Shown here piece after piece: positions 37,201 to 49,340 of a DNA stretch of 64,000 nucleotides. The stretch's first letter is position 1. The number at the start of each line of letters is the position of its first letter. The notes beneath the pieces are model-generated. The model was not told the origin of the DNA. It did no database searches and was given only the letters and a program-made list of their open reading frames with translations. The DNA is from Phoronis australis (taxonomy: Eukaryota; Phoronida; Phoronidae): positions 518,077 to 582,076 of the forward strand of contig NMRA01000191.1 in NCBI GenBank assembly GCA_002633005.1, given 5' to 3'. The position numbers and the translations under genes were made by a program.

Positions 37201-38663
37201 GCGCCCACATATTTATATGTGGACGCATTATGCCGTCATCTCCGTCCGTCCGTCCGTCCGTCCGTCCGTCCGTCCGTCCTGGCGGCGTCCGGCGTCCGCT
37301 GCTCTATCTCCAAAACCCTTTGACATACGTTCATGAAATTTGGCACATATATTTCATTCATGAATGGGACGGCATGTGCGAACTTTCGGACAAATTCGAC
37401 TACCGGTGTGCCCCCTAGTGGCAATTTTAGTTTTTTACGCTTACCTTTGTATCTTCAAAAGTCCTGAACGGATTTTCATGAAATTTGGTATGTAGGCACC
37501 TATTAGTGAGATGACGCTATCCTGCCGTTTTCAGATGGATTCGACATAGTTTGCGCCACCTAGTGGCCATGNNNNNNNNNNNNNNNNNNNNNNNNNNNNN
37601 NNNNNNNNNNNNNNNNNNNNNNNNNNNNNNNNNNNNNNNNNNNNNNNNNNNNNNNNNNNNNNNNNNNNNNNNNNNNNNNNNNNNNNNNNNNNNNNNNNNN
37701 NNNNNNNNNNNNNNNNNNNNNNNNNNNNNNNNNNNNNNNNNNNNNNNNNNNNNNNNNNNNNNNNNNNNNNNNNNNNNNNNNNNNNNNNNNNNNNNNNNNN
37801 NNNNNNNNNNNNNNNNNNNNNNNNNNNNNNNNNNNNNNNNNNNNNNNNNNNNNNNNNNNNNNNNNNNNNNNNNNNNNNNNNNNNNNNNNNNNNNNNNNNN
37901 NNNNNNNNNNNNNNNNNNNNNNNNNNNNNNNNNNNNNNNNNNNNNNNNNNNNNNNNNNNNNNNNNNNNNNNNNNNNNNNNNNNNNNNNNNNNNNNNNNNN
38001 NNNNNNNNNNNNNNNNNNNNNNNNNNNNNNNNNNNNNNNNNNNNNNNNNNNNNNNNNNNNNNNNNNNNNNNNNNNNNNNNNNNNNNNNNNNNNNNNNNNN
38101 NNNNNNNNNNNNNNNNNNNNNNNNNNNNNNNNNNNNNNNNNNNNNNNNNNNNNNNNNNNNNNNNNNNNNNNNNNNNNNNNNNNNNNNNNNNNNNNNNNNN
38201 NNNNNNNNNNNNNNNNNNNNNNNNNNNNNNNNNNNNNNNNNNNNNNNNNNNNNNNNNNNNNNNNNNNNNNNNNNNNNNNNNNNNNNNNNNNNNNNNNNNN
38301 NNNNNNNNNNNNNNNNNNNNNNNNNNNNNNNNNNNNNNNNNNNNNNNNNNNNNNNNNNNNNNNNNNNNNNNNNNNNNNNNNNNNNNNNNNNNNNNNNNNN
38401 NNNNNNNNNNNNNNNNNNNNNNTATGTTTCTGTGGTGCTTTAAGCAACTGGTGTATAGGATGTGCTTGTATTAGGAAGATTACTCACATTTTGCCCCTAG
38501 CCTATTGAGGAGACAATGACCATGCCTTTCCATTTTGCTAAGTACAACATACTACATATATGCCCTCTACTGGCCACTTTATGGTACCAATAAACAACCC
38601 TAGAAGGATACCGTATGCGGTGCAATTGTGGGCGCATTTCAACGCTCTGCGTTGCTCTTGTTT
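37201..38663. repeat. Repeat family E (GCGCCCACATA ... GTGGGCGC), interrupted by the gap
   Basis: The left end is a palindrome (GCGCCCACATATTTATATGT), then (CCGT)n at 37241-37278, then TCATGAAATTTGGCACATAT-type blocks and CCCCCTAGTGGCAATTTTAG. The right end has GTGGGCGCATTTCAACGCTC. It is related to 46384-47002, 60115-61580 and a lone palindrome at 47881-47908. Confidence 0.75.
37572..38422. other. Assembly gap (N run)
   Basis: 851 unknown bases inside a family E repeat. Confidence 0.99.
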
Positions 38664-39953
38664 TCTTTTAGATTGGCTTAAGTTCATTTTATTAAAGCTA
38701 CGCCTTGAAGGTATATGTTGAAAGGTTAGGCTCCGGGGTCCCTGATACATTAATTACTTTTGGGCTGTTTCGAAACCCCTAGTTAAAACACGGGTACCTG
38801 AGTTTCTGATGGCTACGGAAACTGATACACAGGGTGTACCGAATATGTACTCACACCTCAGTACAACGCCGGGAGTTTAAATTCTGTTCCCGTGGATCTG
38901 CGCCCTGGTCTACTGTACTGTTACACCTTGCTGTGAAAGTGGGTGCGTGAGACATCACGTGCACTGTATGTACGGGGATGGCAAGCAAGCGACTCTTTCG
39001 ATAACGAAAATTTATCGGGCAATACTACTGAAAACTAAAAAAACATCAAGTGAATGAAGTTTAAAGACAAACAATCCTATAAAGGTCTTCAAAAGAAATA
39101 CTATTCGTATAATACGATGGGAAAAACTAGCGACATTTCATTGTTATAAAACTATCAGAAGTCTTCCCTTTATGTAATTCAAAAATGATCTTCAAGTTCT
39201 TCAAACGTCCATCCTTTCGATGACGGTCTATTCTAAAGTTTGTCAATACAATCTCAATGTCATGCTTAGATTGTTTGTGCCGAGTGTCTTGATACTGTTG
39301 TGCGTTGTATGGATTTGTTTAGTGTTTTTTCGATGGATTTTGAAAGTCATTTTCTTCAATTCGTAAATAGTTGACAGCGCCGGATACATTGAAGGGCAAA
39401 GGGGCAATCGTCCGGGGAACTGATCCCGTCTGAAAGGCTTTACAATAAAAATGGAAAAGCCAGTGACAGCTATCACTGTGTGACTTTTCAAGAAGTGACC
39501 TTCCTTGACATAAAATGTACGATTTCACAAAAAACAGAAAAATAGTGCCAATCAGTTCCATCATTGGGCGCTCAGACTCTCCGTGAATGGCCCCTTACTA
39601 ACAAACCCCTATATCATTACCGTAGAGTTGTGTATTTAAGTCCATGTGCTTATTCTCAAAATAGTGCAGTTTCAAAAGACATTTTTGCTCAGGTGTTGCA
39701 CACATAATAAATGCGTCCACCTGGGCTCAATCATATCTTCCTGGCTTCACTTAGAAGCACAAACATGCATTTCCTACATAGCATCAGATTTACTTTGCTC
39801 CATGGCTAGATTCAACTGCTTGCATATAGGCCCATGCGCCTATTTTTGAATGTAAGCCCAGCTTCACATGCGGGCGCGTGTGCATAAATGGGCATATTCA
39901 CTGAACAAACACATTTCTTTTTGCCTTGGTTGACACCAAGTCGAAGCCAGGCG

Positions 39954-40721
39954 TTAGACTGCTGGTTTAGACGACCAGTTCTCATTCTCAGGTTTGAGCA
40001 TGCGAGACTTTACTTTGGTTAGCTTTTCTGAAGACTTTGTTGTAAACGTTTTTCGCCTCTTGGTTCGTTTTTCTGTTCGACAAAATTCCTGTTGTAGCCT
40101 GTCGCGTACTGCTCTAATGTTAGACATGTTCTTGGGTTGACTCATCGCCCGAAAGAAATCGACTCGACATCGCTTGGGTTGATTGTCGGAAACTAAACTA
40201 GTAAGTGGTTTTGCGTTGTCGTCATCCATTGTTTCGAGTCCGCATTCATTGGCGGGTTGTTGGGTTTGCTTTTCCTTTGCAAAATCCAATGACTTAGCTT
40301 TTGCCCTCTTTTTATCTGGAACTTCTTCGAGGCATTGTACACTTGATTCAGCCACTTTGCTTCCCAACACGTTCAGTTGAATTAATCCGCTCCTTTTCTG
40401 TAACACTTCGCTAGTTGACGTGTTCAGTTCCTTATCCCTGCCTCTGTAATTAATTGGTGGAAGGGCAATGTGTCGCCTGTATCTTGTGAGCGAATCTGAA
40501 TTGAATCTATTAGGATCTACTGGAAAACTGCCTTTTCTGTTTAGCACCACTTTCTGATCATGACTGAGGTCAGCTTCCATAACCTTCTGCCCCCTGTCGA
40601 TGTAACTTCTCACGTGCTGAAGTCGAATATCCTCGCGTACGTTATTTCTTAACACCCCGTCATCGTATTCCGAGCGAACGGCAAATCCGCAGCGTATTTT
40701 TCTCATGTTGTTTTTATCCAT
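39954..40721 (-). CDS. Intronless 255-residue basic protein, unknown
   Basis: A single uninterrupted reading frame of 255 codons runs from ATG at 40721 (MDKNNMRKIRCGFAVRSEYD) to a stop at 39954. That is far longer than chance ORFs in this AT-rich sequence, and the codon use looks coding. The N-terminal 110 residues are mixed polar with an HVRSYIDRGQKVMEADL segment that could be helical. The middle is Lys/Gln-rich. The C-terminal third has nuclear-localisation-like clusters (VPDKKRAKAKS, EKRTKRRKTF) and looks disordered. There are no membrane segments, no signal peptide and no transposase or reverse-transcriptase motifs. I find no recognisable domain. It could be a lineage-specific nuclear protein, a single-exon gene, or one large exon of a longer gene. 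No AATAAA lies close downstream. Confidence 0.6.
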   Translation of the reverse strand: MDKNNMRKIRCGFAVRSEYDDGVLRNNVREDIRLQHVRSYIDRGQKVMEADLSHDQKVVLNRKGSFPVDPNRFNSDSLTRYRRHIALPPINYRGRDKELNTSTSEVLQKRSGLIQLNVLGSKVAESSVQCLEEVPDKKRAKAKSLDFAKEKQTQQPANECGLETMDDDNAKPLTSLVSDNQPKRCRVDFFRAMSQPKNMSNIRAVRDRLQQEFCRTEKRTKRRKTFTTKSSEKLTKVKSRMLKPENENWSSKPAV

Positions 40722-41332
40722 CTTACAATTGGCGCTTGATCAGCATGGTTGAAGACGCGCCGCCCTGCTACAAAATAGAGTGACTTTAACACGTTACCGT
40801 CGACGTGCCCTGAAGGAGTGTTTAATAGTGTGAGATGTTCAGTTACGATTGAATTTCAAGTCACCACAGCAACGTTTCAGTGTCGGAGATTTTCAGAAAG
40901 AGCCCTGTGCAGCTAAGCGTACTCGGGTACTGGGTGTGCGAATATGCCAGCTTACTAAATTAGCGCCCGGTGATGCTCTCGTGCACTGTATATGCGGGGA
41001 AGTGCTCATGTCCGTCTTGCACCGGTCTCCTGTAAAAGTAGACCATTTGCTGTCTTAAAATTGTTTCCTACTTAATTTGAAACCAATATGGCTCGTTGTC
41101 TCTATTTACTTAGGTTACAAATGTTTTTTCACTTGGAAGGAATTATGTTTCACTTGTGCATGAGACAGGCCCTACCGAGGTCGTAGTGACTCACTCTGAG
41201 AGGATTTGCCGTAGGTCCTGATGACATTTCATTTCTGCGCCTGTACAAAACTGGATCGTCAACATTTGCAAATAACTCATTGCGCACTCGTGTACTTTTT
41301 TACTCACTGTTGGCATGTGACTGTATACTATG

Positions 41333-41545
41333 TAGCATGCGTGCACCCAGGTGGGGGGGGGGGGGGGGGGGGNGGGGCTCGAAGTGCGTAAAAAGGTCCG
41401 CCTCTGAGAAACAAAAAGTCCGAGAAAATGAGACACAATTCACAGTAGTGCCCCCGTTTTTTTGTCCACCCGGTTTTCCGTTACCAAAAGGTCCACAACG
41501 TCGTGATTTCGAGCCCCGGCCCCCAGGATCTGATTGCGGGCTTAA
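41333..41545. mobile_element. MITE family A copy with a poly-G run
   Basis: AGCATGCGTGCACCCAGG is followed by a run of about 22 G containing one N, then the family interior (CCGCCTCTGAGAAACAAAAA). It ends near the CGAGCCCC block. The poly-G run is likely misassembled in length. Confidence 0.6.
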
Positions 41546-43632
41546 ATGGTAATAAAAGCTCACTGTATACATTTATTTCCTGTTGCCCGCCCTCTATCGG
41601 CAAGGCACTTCACTGTTTTTTTGGCAAATGTAACACAGGCCCACCCATTTCATGATCTACACCATTTCTATGCACTTCGCTATTTGGGGATCGTATGTTA
41701 ATCACTATATTTTCCAGAATTCAATCTGCATCAAAATTCACTGTATAAATTTTTACATGATTAGCTTATATTGAATAGTTTCGACAAACGTTACTCCACG
41801 CTCACCATGGTTACTGTTGCGAAGTCCCACAAGCAAAAATTAAACATGGCGGAAATGCCCTGTGTACGTACTAGAACAACATATTTTTTAGTTGTGTTAC
41901 CGGCATGGATTCACGGAATCACAGAGGGTTCCAGGGGGTTTTAACTTAACAAAAACAGGACCGTCTTAACAATATCATGGGGCCTCGGAAGACCAGTTCA
42001 GTGGGCCCCTGCTAGTCAAACCAAAGGTATACTGCAATAAAAAACGTGAATTTTGTACCAACAAGTGCAACACAAATAATCCCCGTTTATTCCGTATTCC
42101 AGACGCCTGATGTCAATCTTTCTTTTGTTAATCGCCATGCTCAGACTTATGTCTGATGACACGACGCAAACGTCAATTATCTACCGCACTGTATGAATAC
42201 ATATTTAAACATACATCGACTCATAACTGTTGTCAACAAAATAAAAGTCCATGGCAGCGTTTTGTCCATTTTTATCGTATTTCTTCCATGAAAGAAGGAT
42301 TCTACACAAACTTTTCACGAGGAATTCAATTTCAGAAGCGAAACACTTAAAAAAAAATACCAGTTTCCGTCTTTGATATTGCAATTTGTTTAACTCAATA
42401 TTTTATTGTCATGAAGACATGGCTAATGCGAGAATTGCCTGAGCAACACAACAGGAGCTCAGGCCAACCTTTCGTGATATTGAGGACGGACGGCTTTCCG
42501 GGTTCAACTATAAATCGCCTCTGAACGGCACGGTTCCCTAATGCGCCAACGCTAGTGCACATTAATTAATGAAGTGCTTCTTAAAATACAAGTTAGCAAG
42601 GAAATGACAATCAGACGGTAGGACCACGAATCACGCGTACGAAAATGGAGCAGCCCGATAATATTATATTGCCGTTTTAAGGAATATTGGGCCCTACAAA
42701 GGCTACTGACTTGGAACACCAGTTTCACTCAATGGTCAAAATAGATTGTTTTGATTTAGTTTTAAGACATGTTCTGGTTTCCTGGTTTATACAGTGTACT
42801 TCTTTCAAAACATTCAAGCTAACCTTAAAATGATGGAAACGTCATTGTAAAACGTTTCGAAGTCAAGAGCGTGTCACAGAGGAAAACTGAATAGTGGCGG
42901 CGTGGCATCCATTAGCTTTGGGGGTAGAAAGTGCCCCTTCCCCTTAAAAAACTGCATCGTGCGCGAACGTTTGTTTTTGCGCACCCAAGTCCTCCTTGGC
43001 GCCCCAGAGATTGTTTTTGGCGCCCTCGGTAAACGCCTTTGCACACACATCCCCAAAGGCCTGGGCCTCCTCGCCCCCCCCCCTTCGAAACTGTCACTGC
43101 AAACAATCTATAAAAAAAAACATTTGCAGGAAAACGACATCACGCGTTACAAACTTGCTACTGTCACAGAATTCTCAATTTTCAGCATAAGTGGAGTTAT
43201 CAACTGTTGAAACTATTTTTAACGACATAGCTTTTAATGCAAAAACATAAGTTTTTTAAAAGCAACGGGCCCTCGTTTTGTTTGGGCATGCTACGCCTCT
43301 TTTTTAGCTTACTTGTTTGTCTATTTGTAATCCGGTGTGGTAATTTAGAATGTCCCCCTTTACAACATGAATTTGAATGTTTGCATACGGGCCCGTTATT
43401 CAGTGAGTTACCTATATGCTCTATTTATGCAGGTACGACATATTTTACAGGGTATATTCTTTAGTTTCATACTTGCAATGAGCTCGTAAGATTTGTATCA
43501 TTTGACTCGGCATGGGGCATCGTGCCCATGGGGGCCCCGAGTAAATGTCCTAGTGGGTCCTGTGTCCTGTGTTAATGACGGCACAGAACAAAAAATATCT
43601 GACATCAGGTAAACAGTAATATATATATATAT

Positions 43633-43687
<55 letters not shown>

Positions 43688-44180
43688 TATATACACGCGC
43701 GCACACACACACGCGCACACGCACATGCGCGCACAAACACACACAGACACACACACGCAAATATATTCGCAACTCAGTCTCGATGTCGTAAACTCGAACC
43801 AAAGGCCCCCACTTACACCATTCACTGTAATAAAACATCATGCCAGTGTCAGATTCCTCCGTGGCTCTAACAATAGAATACACTGGTCACGCAAAGGTTT
43901 ACACGGGTAATTGTTGCTCGTTACTTATGTACAACTAAACTATAGACTCGTGAATTACCCTTGTGATTTCCGATCGTACTTTGCGCCCGAAAACATATTT
44001 GGAAAATATCAGAGCATGAGAAATTTGGTGTTTCGCAAAGGTTGTCCTAAACGAATTAAAAAACAGAAGTTCATCCAATGAAATAAAATAGGCCAAAAAG
44101 TATGGAAAGCCAAAGTGAAAAGAATTCCAGGACACAAACTTTTAAGAAATAAATTCTATGCAAGACTTAAAAACATACTC
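41546..44180. other. Intergenic, nothing recognised apart from simple repeats
   Basis: A locally GC-rich stretch at 42893-43090 ends in a C run. Frames on both strands there reflect composition, not genes. Confidence 0.4.
43619..43757. repeat. Compound (TA)n/(CA)n microsatellite
   Basis: A (TA)n tract with interruptions to about 43692, then (CA)n mixed with CGCG steps. Antisense reading frames of Tyr-Ile and Cys-Val repeats here are artefacts. Confidence 0.95.
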
Positions 44181-44681
44181 AAAACCAAAATTTATCGCTC
44201 CAGAATCTGTAATTTATCACGCTAGGACCAAAATGTAACACGTCAGGACCAAAATTTAACACGCGAGGACACAAAATTTAACACGCCAAGAGGAAAAATT
44301 TCATGCCAGGAGACCACGTGACGATCCGCAGTGTCTGTGTTCTGCATTGGCTTCTGTTGTAAAACGTGGAAGAGACGACAGAAATTCAACCTCATTGTCA
44401 TGAAAATGTGACTGTCGTCGCGACGACACATTGTGCACCTATTGTGTCATCTCTTTGAGGGGTCGCGTGCTCGTGGATGATCACGGGGTTTCCTGGCATG
44501 AAATTTTCCGGACGTCAAATTTTCCTAACGTGTGAAATTTGCCTGACGTGCTAAAATTTTCCTGACGTAATAAATTTTGAGTCCAGGTTTGATAAATTTT
44601 CGGTCCGGACGTGTTAAATTTTGGTCCTGAAGTGATGAATTATAGATCCTGGTGCAATGAATTTTGGTTTGTGCGTGACAC
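44181..44681. mobile_element. Foldback element with arms made of tandem ~20-mers
   Basis: The left arm 44181-44312 holds five or six variants of ACACGTCAGGACCAAAATTT; the right arm 44490-44681 holds about eight inverted variants (GTGTTAAATTTTGGTCCTGA type). The spacer between them is unrelated single-copy sequence of about 180 bp. No transposase. Confidence 0.75.
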
Positions 44682-45493
44682 TTTCCCCCGCCGGGCGCGG
44701 CACTTTACTGGAGATGTGACAGGACTAGAGCTTAGCGAGACCTGAATGCGCTAATATAAGCTAGACTGGACATTCCTGAAAGAAAATGTTGCATAATTCA
44801 AATAGGAACCAGTCGGTTACCTAGATTGAAACGAGGAATATTTTATGTAAGTGAGGCATTGAAGATTTCCTAAACGAATAGTAGCCTGCATTGTTACCTC
44901 CCCACTGTCAGGGTGAGTATATGGCAGGCCACCCGTGATACAGGTTTCATCTTGTTCAAGTGTTTGATGGTTTAGTAATGTGAGTTACAGCTTTAGCGCA
45001 TGTTCTAAGTCTCAAAATTCAGTGTTACGTTTCCAGCAAGTGGACAATTTGTCATGTTTGATGTGGAGTGGACCCTCTGGCCAAATCCTTAATTCTAGTC
45101 CACGTCTAATGGGTCCACGTGTTTTGTAAAGTGTGGTATTTGGCTATACATTCGATTTAAGTGTTTTCTACTGTCTAACTGAGGAATGGTTTAAAGTGAA
45201 CCACTTTTCAAAAACATTTCTTCATTTTCCTATACAAATACGCACAGCTTTAGGGGTGGTACAGAAATCCTGTCAATATTTTTGGTAATGTGGTAATGTG
45301 GTGATATCGATCCCATCACAGCTGCGTGGACAGAACTTTGAACCTTTGACACGGTTACGCTTACTTTTGCAGGTTTTCCACGGCAAGAAGCTTCCTAAAC
45401 CACCAGCAGTGTTAACAGACAGTATCTAGGAGACACCAGACATTGGAAGTCAATACAGTCTGACGATGGTGTAAGTACTGACTGAATCGTTTG

Positions 45494-45497
<4 letters not shown>

Positions 45498-45579
<82 letters not shown>
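45498..45579. repeat. (CA)n microsatellite
   Basis: About 41 uninterrupted CA units, followed by a TATATGTATATG palindrome. Confidence 0.97.
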
Positions 45580-45581
<2 letters not shown>

Positions 45582-46184
45582 TATATGTATATGTCATATA
45601 CACATATAGGTATATTTAAATTTGCACTCACACGAGTACACATTAAAATATTTTACCTAAAAGGTTCTGGCTAAACGTAGCTTCAAATGCGTCTCGTTCA
45701 CACAACAACCTTAATATTGCTAAAGCGTTTTAACGAAGTTGAACGGCAGCTGCCGATTGTAGTCTGAATTATAGCACTACTTCAAGCCTCTAGAATCACC
45801 AAGTTGTTCTTCAATAAATCATAGTTTTGAGAGATATTTGTGTTATGAGAAATGTTCACCGATGGATGGATGGACTGATATACCCTGTGCAAGTATCATT
45901 TAGTGGGGTGAGGGAGTCTATATGAGCCTCCCCTGCTTCCTATGGTGCGCGCCCACGCGTCCTTGGGCGGTGCAGCACTGAAATAAATGGGAAATATACC
46001 CCCCTCCAGCCCTCTATGATTCGCCGCCCATGAATAAGCACGATTTGGTCAGATTTTACGGTTAACAACCCCCCCCCGCAGCGGCCAATATTTCGGAGTC
46101 AATATTTGGCACTATTGACCGCTGGTATGGTATCGCCGTTTTAATTCCCTTTAATAACTTCTTGTGTTGTTATGGAGATTCTAT

Positions 46185-46248
46185 CGTGATTCGATCCCTG
46201 GATTTCCGATCGCGAACCACTGTTTTACCACTGTTCCACCAGCACGTC
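46185..46248 (-). ncRNA. Weak tRNA-like segment
   Basis: On the minus strand GTGGAACAGTGGTAAAACAG precedes a B-box-like GGGATCGAATC. The acceptor and T stems do not pair, so it is at most a tRNA-derived relic. Confidence 0.25.
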
Positions 46249-46383
46249 GACCAAGTCGGCTTAAGTAGGGCCTTATCAAAAAGTCTGTGCAAATTTGCAA
46301 GATAACGTGAAATATGATGTTCCCAAAATAAACCAATTTGGACTTTTTTCTGGGCCCCCGGCTACGTAAACAGAAGCCTTTTT

Positions 46384-47002
46384 ATGAGAGCGCCTACTTA
46401 TATGTAGGTGCATGTTGCCGCCATCTCTGCCTGGGCGTCCGGGCGTCCGTCGTCCGCAGGTGTATCTCCTAAACCTTTCAGGATCTTGTTGAGCTTTGGC
46501 AGATGTGTCCCTATGAAGCTGACGACGAATTACGACGAATTTTGGACGGATCCTACTACCGATGTGCCCTCTAGTGGCAATTTTATTTTTTATGTTCACC
46601 TATGAATCTTCGCATGTCCTCAACGGAAAAGATTTCATGAAATTTGGAACATAGGTATCAATTAGTGAGGTGACGTATCTCCTGAACCCACTGCAGGATC
46701 TTTATTAAATTTTGGCAAGTGTACTTTTATGAATTTGACAACGGACAACGACGACTTTCAGACGGATCCGACCAACGCTGTGCCCCTAGTGACAATTCTT
46801 CCGTTTTCCTCTGTTTCTCAGTCTGAAGTTCCTTGACAGATTTTTATGAAATTTGGCAAATAACTTTCTATTTAAAAACGGCGACAAGTTCCCTTTTTTC
46901 GGATGGAATCGACGTATTTTGCGCCATGTGGTGGCCATCAGTTTTAATGATATAAATGAACCTCCATAGGAGAACGTTATGGTGCATTCGTGGGCGCATT
47001 TG
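46384..47002. repeat. Repeat family E copy
   Basis: It begins GCGCCTACTTATATGTAGGT and has two internal units starting GTATCTCCTRAACC (46463 and 46675), each followed by AAATTTGG and a CCCTAGTGGCAATT-like block. It ends GCATTCGTGGGCGCATTT. No coding frame. Confidence 0.75.
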
Positions 47003-48429
47003 TTAGGTCATCCGGATTCTGTTGTCGCGTTTGTTATTAAACAATCACAAAATAAAATCCAATCGGTAAATGCAAACCTCCCGGCGTCACGACATCCCAA
47101 TTCCCTCCGTAACGCTAATGCACAGAGGGTATGAATCTTGCTGTATATGGTTAGAAAGGACTCCACTATACTGGCTCTGGGCTTGTGAGACTTGGCAACG
47201 GTAATTACAAGTATGGTAGTTATGATGTGATTGCGCATGTTGGAACTGTCCTCCAAGAGGGCACACCGCTAAAAGCGACCAATTAATATGAAAGGCCACA
47301 TCGTTCAAAACCTGGAAAAAATAACAATCGATTCCATTCCGCGAAGCCTCTCGTGTGAAAAGGGTATCTTAAGATGAACTAATAAAATACCGGAAGAAAA
47401 GAGCAGCCGAGATGTGCCCCTGAATATAAAACGAAATTTCACGTTGCAGAAAAAGTATGTGAATTGATTTCGTCATCTACTAAAGGGAGAGGTTCCTGGA
47501 AAAATGCGAAAGCTTAACATTCTTTAACGAGAGCAAAGCAGAGTGTTGAAATGTGCTCACGACTGTCCCACAAACGGTGCTTCTAGGGATGTTTACGTTT
47601 ATTATAATGTGGTCTCTAGATAGCCAGTCGAACCAAACTGAAAATGGAAAAACCACCGTTTAGGAAATGCAAAAATACAGAGGCAAACATTTTGCCACTA
47701 GGACGGACACCAAACTAAAAAGGCGACTAGGTAGCGTAGAATATGTTGAATCCATCCCAAAATGGAAAGGTTCTGTCGTCTCTGCAATAATAAGTCTTGT
47801 TCTCATTGCATTTAAGTCATGCAAGGGCTTAGGAAATACAGCAGCGTACACCAGAAGCCGGACAGAGATGGCGACAATACGCACCCACATTGTATATATG
47901 TGGGCGCTTAAAAACCGTCTGAAAAAATTGTTTTGGAAAACCTGTGCATAACGGACTTTCTTCGACTTTTAAAGGAAAAGTAAAATGCATGCTTGCAAAC
48001 GATATATGTACATAAAACAAAATTTCTAGAATTTAAGGATCTCTAACGAAAATGCCTAGCTTGGACTTCGCATTTAAGAGTAAATCGGGTACTGGAAAAT
48101 GTTATAATTTTATTCTAAATTTATCTCTTTCCTACATGTTTCGTCTCTTCTTTATCTAATTACTGTATGTCTTCCCGAATTTCTGGGGCATATATTCCCT
48201 TGTCTGTCACACTTAATTTACTAAAATGCCTGCCGAGTCGCTACCAATGCAAGGTTTCCCCCTAGAAGCCTGCGAATGATTGCTGCCATTTCAATCTTTT
48301 GCTTTTGCGGTTAATAATCAAATAAGTGCAGAAGGATGGGGGATGCAATTAAAAACAGCGTATAGTTGAGCCTTCTGTTTACATGAACCTGGATTTTGCC
48401 AAATAAGGTCACATCAATTATTTTCTCAC

Positions 48430-48623
48430 CGAAACTGAACACACTCTTGCATTCCTGTTAAAGTCACGCATCTATCCCAAATAGTCTTTAAGTCAGCAAA
48501 AGTGAATCTGATGTCAGCCGCGTTGAAACGTTCTTCCCAAGGAAGAGTATTGTCGTGTTCGTCCGCATACCTTCGTGCCTTTGTGGCATTCAAAGCATTT
48601 ACGTGAAACCCACGGAAACTCAT
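48430..48623 (-). CDS. Possible coding exon, gene not recognised
   Basis: On the minus strand a frame begins at ATG 48623 (MSFRGFHVNALNATKARRYA) and runs to a strong donor (TTCG|GTGAGA) whose last exon base is 48430. The frame is also open upstream of the ATG (KLLGLMSFRG) back to possible AG acceptors near 48640-48650, so this may be an internal exon. Further upstream, at about 48850, CACCATGCAG|GTAAGA could be a tiny first exon with phase 0. The composition looks protein-like, with balanced charge plus Trp and Cys. I cannot name a family or find a convincing next exon. Confidence 0.3.
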
Positions 48624-49180
48624 TAGTCCAAGCAGCTTTTCGTCTAATCAAAGATGTCGTGCTACCTCCCTTAGATGTCAGCTTAATGAAATATCAGTGA
48701 ATGATCGATACGAATATCGCAGTACACATCAACATACACCGCGCAAACCGGAACCAGCTTTCATTTTAAACTGACCGAATTTCCTTTTCCGTTTAACGTT
48801 AAACATAATCTGAAATTCTAGAAAGAGTAAAATCTGTTCTTACCTGCATGGTGAGTTGTTATATATGGTGTATAGTTTTATCAGAAACAATCGCGCAGGC
48901 CACTGACATAATCGGTTTATTGGTGTACGGGTTAGATCTCTTGAATTTATAGGTTTGACCAGATCCATAAAGCAACAAAATCTGTCAGTGTTTTTTGTCA
49001 TTTAATTACACATCGCCAATTCTCGCCGTTGTGTGCGGAAACGGGATGACTTTTACGTTATTCTCTAATTACATTTTAAGAATTGTAACTAGTAATTTTT
49101 TTTAATTAAGTACGCCAACATAGACTCGACAGACATTCATTTTGTGCTATGTCTAACGCCACGGTATCCAACATACACGA

Positions 49181-49340
49181 GCCAGCCTCCCGTTCTGTAA
49201 CGTTGGGAACTCGCTAAAAAGCAAGACTTCGTGAGATTACGTGAGATATTGCCGTGCATTTTAAATGAGGACACGTCACTTTGGCTAGATTTTAGCTAGG
49301 CCCTAGCGTAAGTCCTGGCGTTACTGAATGCACGCCAGGT
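49181..49340. mobile_element. Short MITE (family D), second copy
   Basis: About 85 percent like the 21876 copy by eye, same orientation, with CTCCCGTTCTGTAACG at the left and TTACTGAATGCACGCCAGG at the right. Confidence 0.7.

Noticed and set aside
37551-38474. Frames of about 300 codons
   Set aside because: Almost all N.
43498-43883. Several minus-strand frames rich in Tyr-Ile and Cys-Val
   Set aside because: They are translations of (TA)n and (CA)n microsatellite in three frames.
45395-45643. Cys-Val repeat protein on the minus strand
   Set aside because: Pure (CA)n microsatellite.
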